Source of the DNA: Hyphomonadaceae bacterium UBA7672 | GTDB lineage: Bacteria; Pseudomonadota; Alphaproteobacteria; Caulobacterales; Hyphomonadaceae | Assembly (NCBI GenBank): GCA_002483135.1 | Contig: DLHI01000025.1 | Span: forward strand, 62,001-126,000 | Reading direction: 5' to 3' | Length of the DNA stretch: 64,000 bases | Shown here: positions 58,064 through 64,000 of the stretch, one piece after another | How the letters are laid out: each line of letters opens with the position of its first letter | Position numbering within the stretch: position 1 is the first letter of the stretch | Notes under the pieces: model-generated | Told to the model about the DNA's origin: nothing | Seen by the model: only the letters and a program-made list of their open reading frames with translations | The model's database searches: none | Program-made: the position numbers and the translations under genes

Positions 58064-58783
58064 TCAGTCCTTGCAACCCTGCATGATCGCAAAACGGCTG
58101 AAAGTCTCGTTCGCGCCGCCCATCATCGAGACAAGCTCGGCCTTGCCGCTCTCTTCCATATAAAGCTGGATGTCCGCCACCTTGCCCTCGTCGCAGTAGA
58201 GCTTCCGCGCCGCAGGTTCCAGCGTCAGGTGAAGCTGGTTGTTGAACTCCACCTCGCCATCGCCGCGCCCATACTGCTCGATGATCCCGAGGATCACCTT
58301 GTCCAGCGCCGCCGACCGTTCGCTCCACTGGCCATCATCGGTCAGGCGGATGATCTCGTAGCCCGCCGGAAACTCAGGTCGCGATCCGGCCGGCAACTTT
58401 TCCGCCACCAGCGGCATCTCGCTCTCATGCTTCACCTCGCCCTTGTGGCGCACTTGCACGGTGAACCCCCACGGTCCCTCGCCATGCACGCCCGGGGGCA
58501 GAACCCAGATGAAGCGCTGCAGGGCCGGATTGAAGTTCGCCGCGATCGAGGTGAAGTCCGGCGCGCTGTCCTGTGGCGGCTGCTGTTCGGGGGCAGGCGC
58601 GGGCGCTGGCGCCACATGCGTCGGCGCACCCGCGCTGTCGAACGGCGGCGTCTGCAGCGAGGTCTGTCCGCGCGAAGGCGACTGGCCCGCCGCGCTCCCG
58701 CTTATCCCTTCCGAGATCGCCTCGGCTGCGCCGCACCCCGACGCAAGAAGCGTCAGCGCGCAAAGACCCATCCTCACGCGCAT
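58064..58783 (-). CDS. Lipoprotein of unknown function
   Basis: A 239-residue protein with a lipoprotein signal (LCALTLLASGC), a Pro/Ala/Gln-rich linker (about 30-70) and a folded domain with FNPALQRFIWVLPPGVHGEGPWGF near 84, ending AIMQGCKD. No family was recognised. It lies between infC and the inhibitor cluster on the same strand, 43 bases after infC. Confidence 0.75.
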   Translation of the reverse strand: MRVRMGLCALTLLASGCGAAEAISEGISGSAAGQSPSRGQTSLQTPPFDSAGAPTHVAPAPAPAPEQQPPQDSAPDFTSIAANFNPALQRFIWVLPPGVHGEGPWGFTVQVRHKGEVKHESEMPLVAEKLPAGSRPEFPAGYEIIRLTDDGQWSERSAALDKVILGIIEQYGRGDGEVEFNNQLHLTLEPAARKLYCDEGKVADIQLYMEESGKAELVSMMGGANETFSRFAIMQGCKD

Positions 58784-58826
58784 GACGCACTCTCCGATTT
58801 ACAAGAACGCAGTCGTCCCCAGCGCC

Positions 58827-59366
58827 TCAGCGCGGCGACAGCACCATCACCATCTGGCGGCCTTCGAGCCTGGGCTCGGATTCCACCTTCGCGACGTCGG
58901 CGAATTCGGTCTTCACCTTGATCAGCAATTCCATGCCGATGTTCTGGTGAGCCATCTCGCGGCCGCGGAAGCGCATGGTGATCTTCACCTTGTCGCCTTC
59001 CTCGAAGAAGCGGCGGATCGAGCGGCCCTTCACCTCGTAATCGTGCTTGTCGATGTTCGGGCGAAGCTTGATCTCCTTGAGGTCGGCCGACTTCTGCTTC
59101 TTGCGCGCTTCGGCCTTCTTCTTCTGCTCGGCGAAGCGCTGCTTGCCGTAGTCGGAGATCTTCACGACCGGCGGATCGTTGTCGGGCGCGACCATGACGA
59201 GGTCGAGGCCAGCCTCCTTGGCTGCATCGAGCGCCGCATCGATCGGCATCTCGCCCTGCTTCTCGCCTTTTTCGTCAATCAGGAGGACGCGCGGCGCGCG
59301 AATGTCCTCGTTGATCTGCGGACCTTCCTTCTTGGGCGACTGGGCCGCTTGCGGACGCTGAGCGAT
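58827..59366 (-). CDS. infC: Translation initiation factor IF-3 (AUC start)
   Basis: The 179-residue protein matches IF-3 in full: N-terminal domain from GPQINEDIRAPRVLLIDEKGEKQG through ALDAAKEAGLDLVMVAP, linker with KKKAEARKKQK, and C-terminal domain ending GRQMVMVLSPR. No ATG fits the conserved N-terminus; an ATC at 59366 is preceded by GGAG seven bases upstream. Non-AUG starts are classic for infC because IF-3 rejects them, giving self-control. Starting at the first in-frame ATG (59249) would remove 39 conserved residues. rpmI-rplT lie 4 kb away. Confidence 0.94.
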   Translation of the reverse strand: MAQRPQAAQSPKKEGPQINEDIRAPRVLLIDEKGEKQGEMPIDAALDAAKEAGLDLVMVAPDNDPPVVKISDYGKQRFAEQKKKAEARKKQKSADLKEIKLRPNIDKHDYEVKGRSIRRFFEEGDKVKITMRFRGREMAHQNIGMELLIKVKTEFADVAKVESEPRLEGRQMVMVLSPR

Positions 59367-59423
59367 TTTAGATCTCCATGGTGACTGGTCGGGCCGGGAA
59401 TATGCCCGTTCCGGCGCAAATAT

Positions 59424-60629
59424 TCAAGAATCGGAACCACTCGCAAGCGCCTGTTCGGCGCCCGGACCAGGTTCCTGTGGCAAGGACGCCTCGTCTTCGG
59501 GAGCTGCAACCTCTTCGGGGGGCGGCGCCGGAACCGGCTTCATCTCGTCCGGCAGCACCCCCAGGCGGAACGCCGCCTGCTTCACATCATCGACGCTTAT
59601 GCCTTCCAGGGCGGCCGCATAGACGATCATCATCGGCCCGCCGCGCGGGGCCGCGCGGCCCAGCCGGGTATGCGGGTCCCATACGGTCCGCATTTCCTGG
59701 GCCATACTCTCGGTCCAGTCCTGCGCGAACAGGCAGACACCCGGCGTCCGGGCAGCCGCGGCCAGGTGCATCGGACCGGTATCCCCGCCGATGGCGATCT
59801 CCGCCCGCTGCGCCAGGGTGGCCAGCTGGAACAGGTCGGTCCGCCCCACCAGGTTCTTGGCGCGCGATTCCTTGCGGATGATCTGTGCGCCGATATCGCC
59901 CTCGTCCTTGCCGCCCAGAACGACCGGGGTAATGCCGCCGTCCGCCAGCCAGTTGGCCAGTTTCACGAACCGATCCATCGGCCAGCGCTTTTCCGGATGT
60001 TCCGCCGACGAGCCGGGGATCAGCAGGGCGTATTTGCCATTAAGCCCGAAAAAGGCGGGCTGGAAGCGCGGCGGGTCGCGGAAGGCTGGCCGCACCCAGT
60101 CCACGCTCGGCATCAGGTCCTGCCCGATCACCCAACCGCTCGGATCGCCCGGCGGCTTCGGCCCAAGCCCGGCATGGCGCAGCTGTTCGGCCAGCCGGTC
60201 GAAATTGTGCATGTTCCCGCGATCAGGGTTCATGTGCTGGTGCGACGCGCCCTTGGCGTGGCCCGACCACAGCGGCTTCTTGCCCGACAGGCCCATGAAG
60301 TACTGCGTGGTCCGGTCATTGTTCTGGAAGTCGTAGACCATGTCATAGCCGGCGCTGCGCAGGCGGCGGATCAGGTCGGCCTTGCCCTTCAGGTCCTTCG
60401 GACGGCCATCCGCCTCGACGATATCGAAATAGGGGCAGGCTTTCGCAAATGCCTCATAGGGCGGGGTGGTCAGCAGCGTGATCCGCGCCGACGGGTGCGT
60501 CGCCCGCACGACCCGGAACGCCCCCAGCGCCTGCATGAAATCGCCCATTGCGCCCAGCTTGATCACAAGCACGCGGCGCAGCGTGTCGCCCGGATTGGGC
60601 GGCGGAATATAGTCGGGCGGGGCGCTCAT
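59424..60629 (-). CDS. Heptosyltransferase-like glycosyltransferase (family 9)
   Basis: A 401-residue protein with the GT9 layout: VLVIKLGAMGDFMQALGAFRVV near 20, ADLIRRLRSAGYDMVYDFQ near 85, ALLIPGSSAEHPEKRWPMDRFVKLA near 200 and IGGDTGPMHLAAAA near 280. GT9 enzymes add heptose to lipopolysaccharide core. A Pro/Glu-rich tail (about 365-401) extends past the usual end. It overlaps the upstream glycosyltransferase by four bases. Confidence 0.87.
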   Translation of the reverse strand: MSAPPDYIPPPNPGDTLRRVLVIKLGAMGDFMQALGAFRVVRATHPSARITLLTTPPYEAFAKACPYFDIVEADGRPKDLKGKADLIRRLRSAGYDMVYDFQNNDRTTQYFMGLSGKKPLWSGHAKGASHQHMNPDRGNMHNFDRLAEQLRHAGLGPKPPGDPSGWVIGQDLMPSVDWVRPAFRDPPRFQPAFFGLNGKYALLIPGSSAEHPEKRWPMDRFVKLANWLADGGITPVVLGGKDEGDIGAQIIRKESRAKNLVGRTDLFQLATLAQRAEIAIGGDTGPMHLAAAARTPGVCLFAQDWTESMAQEMRTVWDPHTRLGRAAPRGGPMMIVYAAALEGISVDDVKQAAFRLGVLPDEMKPVPAPPPEEVAAPEDEASLPQEPGPGAEQALASGSDS

Positions 60630-61804
60630 TTTGATCGGTCCATCAGCCCTTCATAGACTGCCAACGTCGCCTTCTGAAGCGCTGATGTCGTAAAGCGTTC
60701 ACGAACCCGCGCCATCGCCCTGCCGCCCATTTCGGTCCGTCCGCTCTTTCCCATCGCCAGCAGCTGTTCCATGGCCGCCGCCAGCGCGGCTGGATCACGC
60801 GGCGGAACGATCAGGCCGGTCTCTCCGTGCACGATGATCTCCCCCTGCGCGCCGATCGCCGACCCCACCGCCGGAACGCCCATCGCCCCGGCCTCTGCCG
60901 CAACGCGCCCGAACGCTTCGGGTTCGCTGGAGGGTGCAATCACGATGTCCGAAAGGGCAAGGGCCGCCGGCATGTCATCGCAGTGCCCCGCCATGCGGAC
61001 GCGCGCGTGAACGCCATGCAGCGAGATCAGGTCAGACAGCTCCGCCACATAATCCAGCCGCCCCTGATGATCGCCCACGAATACCATGCTCCACGGCGCA
61101 TCCGGCTGCCGTTTCGCCAGCATGCCCGCCGCCGCAATCGCCTCGCGATGGCCCTTCCACCCCGTCATCCGCGCCGGCAGCAGGATCACCGGACCCGCCA
61201 CCTCCTCCATCCGCCACGCCTTCCGTAACGTTTCGCGTCGCACCTCATTCACCGCCTCCGGCGAGAACCGCGCGATGTCGACGCCGCGATGGATCGTCAC
61301 GATCCGGCTGGCCGCCAGCGGATGCTCGGCCTTCACATGCGTCGCCGTGTAGTCCGAATTGGCGATCACCCGGTCGCCGCGCGCCATCACCGAATTGTAC
61401 CAGCGCTTGAGGCCCGACTTCGCATTGTAGACGCCATGATAGGTCGTCACGAACGGCAGCTTCATCCGTTTCGCCGCCCAGTATGCGCTCCATCCCGGCG
61501 CCCGGCTCCGCGCATGGATCAGCTTCACGCCACGCTCCCGCGCGATCTTCGCAATCACCCGTGAGTTCAGCCACACCTGCAGCGGGTTCTTCGTCGCCAG
61601 GCTGTCTATGCGGATCAGCTCCCCGCCAACGCGCCCAAGCTCGCCCTCCAGCCGCCCGCCCACGCTGGCCACGATCGGGATCGCCCCGGCCGCCTTCAGC
61701 GCCTCGGCCACTTCGATCGTCGTCCGCTCGGCGCCGCCTGCGCCAAGATGCGGAATGACCTGAAGGATCGCGGCGCCCTGCAGCGACAAGCGTCCAAACT
61801 CCAC
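60626..61804 (-). CDS. Glycosyltransferase family 4
   Basis: A 392-residue GT4 protein: VIPHLGAGGAERTTIEVAEAL near 16, TTYHGVYNAKSGLKRWYNS near 119, the GT1 domain with LLPARMTGWKGHREAIAAA near 205, DIVIAPSSEPEAFGRVAAEAGAMGVPAVGS near 285 (E-x7-E). Likely assembles a surface polysaccharide or LPS core with the coupled GT9 gene. Starts at a GTG 67 bases from the divergent hydrolase gene. Confidence 0.9.
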   Translation of the reverse strand: MEFGRLSLQGAAILQVIPHLGAGGAERTTIEVAEALKAAGAIPIVASVGGRLEGELGRVGGELIRIDSLATKNPLQVWLNSRVIAKIARERGVKLIHARSRAPGWSAYWAAKRMKLPFVTTYHGVYNAKSGLKRWYNSVMARGDRVIANSDYTATHVKAEHPLAASRIVTIHRGVDIARFSPEAVNEVRRETLRKAWRMEEVAGPVILLPARMTGWKGHREAIAAAGMLAKRQPDAPWSMVFVGDHQGRLDYVAELSDLISLHGVHARVRMAGHCDDMPAALALSDIVIAPSSEPEAFGRVAAEAGAMGVPAVGSAIGAQGEIIVHGETGLIVPPRDPAALAAAMEQLLAMGKSGRTEMGGRAMARVRERFTTSALQKATLAVYEGLMDRSK

Positions 61805-61871
61805 TGTCCGTTATCCCCGCCGCTCCCATAGAGCCTTTTCATCCCGGCGCAAACCGATCAGAACGGCCGAC

Positions 61872-62663
61872 ATGGAAACGACGGCTCCCCACTTCTTCGA
61901 CCATGACGGCGTTCCGCTCGCCTACCGCCGGTCGTCCGCGTCACCCGCCCATGCCGACCCGCACCATGCCAGCGTCGTCTGGCTCGGCGGCTTCCACTCC
62001 GACATGCTGGGCGAGAAGGCGACGCTGCTCCACCACGCCGTCCACGCCACCGGCCGCGGCTTCATCCGCTTCGACTATCTCGGCCACGGCGAAAGCGGTG
62101 GAGCGTTCGCTGACGGAACGATCGGCCGCTGGCGCTCGGACGCCTTGGCTATCATCGACAATCTGACAGCCGGCCCGCTCGTCCTCGTCGGCTCGTCGAT
62201 GGGCGGCTGGATGGCGCTCCTCGCAGCCCTCGCCCGGCCCGAGCGTGTGAAGGCCCTCGTCCTCCTCGCCCCCGCGCCCGACTTCACCGACAAGCTGATG
62301 TGGGCCAGTTTCGACGACAGCCAGAAACGCCAGATCATGGAACGGGGCTTCTGGACGCGCCCTTCGCCCTACGACCCCGCCGGCTATCCCATCACGAAGA
62401 TGCTGATTGAGGAGGGCAGGGACTGGAACCTCCTCGATGCCGAAATCCCCCTCGACATCCCCGTCCGCATCCTCCACGGCGGCCTCGATATAGACGTCCC
62501 CTGGACCCACTCCCTCGACCTCGCCGACAAGCTCCGCACCCGCGACGTCGTCTGGTCCCTCATCAAGGACGGCGACCACAGACTGTCCCGCCCGCAGGAT
62601 ATCTCGCGCATGATCGCAACCGTGCTGGCGACTGTGGAGCAGGTGGAGGCCAAACAGACCTGA
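61872..62663 (+). CDS. Alpha/beta hydrolase (ABHD10-like esterase type)
   Basis: The 263-residue protein shows alpha/beta-hydrolase features: VVWLGGFHSDMLGEKATLL near 35, FDYLGHGESGG near 67, the nucleophile elbow VGSSMGGW (Ser near 109), ILHGGLDIDVPW near 198 and a catalytic His in KDGDHRLSR near 237. This branch contains acyl-thioesterases and carboxylesterases. It is divergent from the two glycosyltransferases. Substrate unknown. Confidence 0.85.
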   Translation: METTAPHFFDHDGVPLAYRRSSASPAHADPHHASVVWLGGFHSDMLGEKATLLHHAVHATGRGFIRFDYLGHGESGGAFADGTIGRWRSDALAIIDNLTAGPLVLVGSSMGGWMALLAALARPERVKALVLLAPAPDFTDKLMWASFDDSQKRQIMERGFWTRPSPYDPAGYPITKMLIEEGRDWNLLDAEIPLDIPVRILHGGLDIDVPWTHSLDLADKLRTRDVVWSLIKDGDHRLSRPQDISRMIATVLATVEQVEAKQT

Positions 62664-62691
62664 ACGGCAGAAAATCGCCGGTGGCGGCCCT

Positions 62692-63024
62692 TCAATACAC
62701 ACGCCCCGGAACACGATCCTCTATCGTTTCGCCGATGATCATCAAGTCGAGGAGCATATCGAACCGATTTGCCGTTTCGACATGGGTTCGAACCCCAGGA
62801 AGATACTCTGCGCGCGAGCGGATCGCACTCGACGCATCTCGCAAGCAGGCGAGGACCTGTTTGGGGATGACATATTCCGCCCGCAAAGCATCGGCTTTTC
62901 GGTTGAGGTATTGAGCCAGTGCATCGAACGCGTCGCCGTCAAAGACATCGGCATTTAGGAGCCGATCAATGGCGCGTTCACGCAGTCTTTGAAGTTCAGT
63001 ATCGAATAAAATGGTTTCCGACAT
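62692..63024 (-). CDS. Small protein of unknown function
   Basis: From the ATG at 63024 the protein has 110 residues, mostly charged and helical (LQRLRERAIDRLLNADVFDGDAFDALAQYLNRKADALRAEYVIPKQVLACL). No membrane segment, signal or family was recognised. It converges with the hydrolase gene (28-base gap). The GC content just around it (63000-63060) is lower than its neighbours, so recent acquisition is possible. Confidence 0.55.
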   Translation of the reverse strand: MSETILFDTELQRLRERAIDRLLNADVFDGDAFDALAQYLNRKADALRAEYVIPKQVLACLRDASSAIRSRAEYLPGVRTHVETANRFDMLLDLMIIGETIEDRVPGRVY

Positions 63025-63258
63025 TGGCCCGCCTGTAATTGTCGCGACGCGGCAAAATCTACACTGAAACTGGAAAGCAGGCGACGGCAGGATTGGGCCA
63101 GTTCCCGCCACTCAGCTCGCTTCCGCCCCGGCGGCGCCGACACGCCACGTACTCCTGCATCGCCTGACGCCACGGAACTTCACGTCCACGCTAAGTGGGT
63201 CGTATCCCGAAGAGCGCTGTGTAAGGATCGCATCAATCCTCTCGCATGGAGCAGCAAC

Positions 63259-64000
63259 ATGATGCGCGTCTCTGTCCTCTGCACCACAATCGCACTGATG
63301 ACGTCCGGCGCCGCATTCGCGCAGACGGACGCCATCCCCCGCACCGCCGAAGGCAAGCCCGACTTCCAGGGCGTGTGGACAAACGCGTCGATCACGCGCC
63401 TCGAACGCCCGCCCGAGTTCAAGGAGCTCGTCATCTCCGAAGGCGATGCGAAGCAATGGGAAGTCGACGCCGCCAGCGTCGCCGCCGCCGACCAGGCGCC
63501 GACGCCTGAAGACAAGGGCGCGCCCGCCGCGGGCGACGATCCCGCCGGCTACAACAATTTCTGGATCGATCCCGGCAAGAAGGTCGGCATGGTCAACGGC
63601 ACCTATCGCTCCTCGTGGATCACCGACCCCGCGAACGGCAAGGTGCCCTACACGCCGGCTGGCCGCACCGCGATGATGAAGTCGGTCGCCACCTACAACA
63701 TGTTCGACAATCCCGAAGAGCGCATCCCGATCGAGCGCTGCCTCATCGGCTTCGCCTCCACGGGCGGCCCGCCCATGCTGAACGCGCTCTACAACAACCA
63801 CCAGCAGATCATCCAGACGCCCGACGCCATCGCGATCAATATCGAGATGGTTCACGACACGCGCATCATCCGCATGAATGGCGAGCACAACCCCGACAAC
63901 ATGCGCCAGTATCTCGGCACCAGCGTCGGCAAGTGGGATGGCGACACGCTGGTCGTCGAAACCATCGGCTTCAAGCAGGCGGAATCCGTCCGCGTCGACT
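63259..64000 (+). CDS. Secreted protein of unknown function (3' end outside window)
   Basis: An ATG at 63259, seven bases after GGAG, opens a frame that continues to the window end (about 247 residues seen). It has a signal peptide ending SGAAFAQTD, then GKPDFQGVWTNASITRLERPPEF, a pattern shared by a large group of periplasmic proteins of unknown role in Caulobacterales, Sphingomonadales and Acidobacteria. Later segments include ERCLIGFASTGGPPMLNALYNNHQQI and WDGDTLVVETIGF. Probably exported. The 234 bases upstream hold no gene. Confidence 0.75.
   Translation, partial: MMRVSVLCTTIALMTSGAAFAQTDAIPRTAEGKPDFQGVWTNASITRLERPPEFKELVISEGDAKQWEVDAASVAAADQAPTPEDKGAPAAGDDPAGYNNFWIDPGKKVGMVNGTYRSSWITDPANGKVPYTPAGRTAMMKSVATYNMFDNPEERIPIERCLIGFASTGGPPMLNALYNNHQQIIQTPDAIAINIEMVHDTRIIRMNGEHNPDNMRQYLGTSVGKWDGDTLVVETIGFKQAESVRVD

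Overview
This window is high-GC, densely coded DNA from an alphaproteobacterium, most likely of the Caulobacterales/Hyphomonadaceae type. The strongest evidence is fliQ-fliR-flhB directly followed by the cell-cycle kinase gene cckA (44.2-49.2 kb), a Caulobacter-like arrangement. TTAA-type CtrA-like sites and many outer-membrane lipoproteins agree with this. No tRNA, rRNA, CRISPR array or insertion sequence was recognised.

Region 1 (1-16.4 kb) looks like a low-oxygen/energy-stress island. It holds a diacylglycerol kinase-like gene cut by the window edge, a metallophosphoesterase, a DUF883/ElaB-like membrane protein, two paralogous small c-type cytochrome lipoproteins, an AMP/thymidine phosphorylase-family gene overlapping a PRPP synthetase-like gene, a MacB/HlyD-type ABC export system, an MgtC/DUF4010 membrane protein, a PfkB sugar kinase and a P2-type cation ATPase. 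Four close matches to the FNR/FixK box (TTGAY-N4-RTCAA) lie upstream of genes here, and two sit at the class II distance from a plausible -10.

Region 2 (16.7-30.7 kb) is an accessory sulfatase locus made of five transcription units. It contains two membrane-linked sulfatases, a lipoprotein formylglycine-generating enzyme that could activate them, an AtsA-like MBL hydrolase, two GST-like proteins, a tandem HCCA-isomerase/DsbA-fold protein, an enoyl-CoA hydratase, a DJ-1/PfpI protein, a haloalkane dehalogenase-like hydrolase and a TetR regulator. Four operator-like palindromes with the shared plan TGRCA-N7-TGYCA sit at the heads of these units, so the locus is probably one regulon (or two sister regulons) for import-side desulfation and catabolism of an unknown sulfated compound.

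Region 3 (30.7-42.3 kb) has a three-gene amidoligase-type cluster (transglutaminase; circularly permuted ATP-grasp fused to alpha-E; transglutaminase-DUF2126), a cytochrome c lipoprotein, a tandem carboxymuconolactone-decarboxylase lipoprotein, a GNAT/GNAT/isochorismatase-like operon and a LysR regulator. Region 4 (42.5-49.2 kb) has an HtrA protease with a clear terminator, then fliQRflhB and cckA.

Region 5 (49.2-59.4 kb) is a rearranged translation cluster on the minus strand: infC (starting at AUC), four tandem I78-inhibitor lipoproteins, a glycosyltransferase, a GlsB/YeaQ gene on the other strand, rpmI, rplT, pheS, a small lipoprotein gene wedged between pheS and pheT with 4-nt overlaps on both sides, pheT, and a stand-alone LigD-type polymerase. 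Region 6 (59.4-64 kb) has two overlapping glycosyltransferases, an alpha/beta hydrolase, a small unknown gene and a secreted protein cut by the window end.
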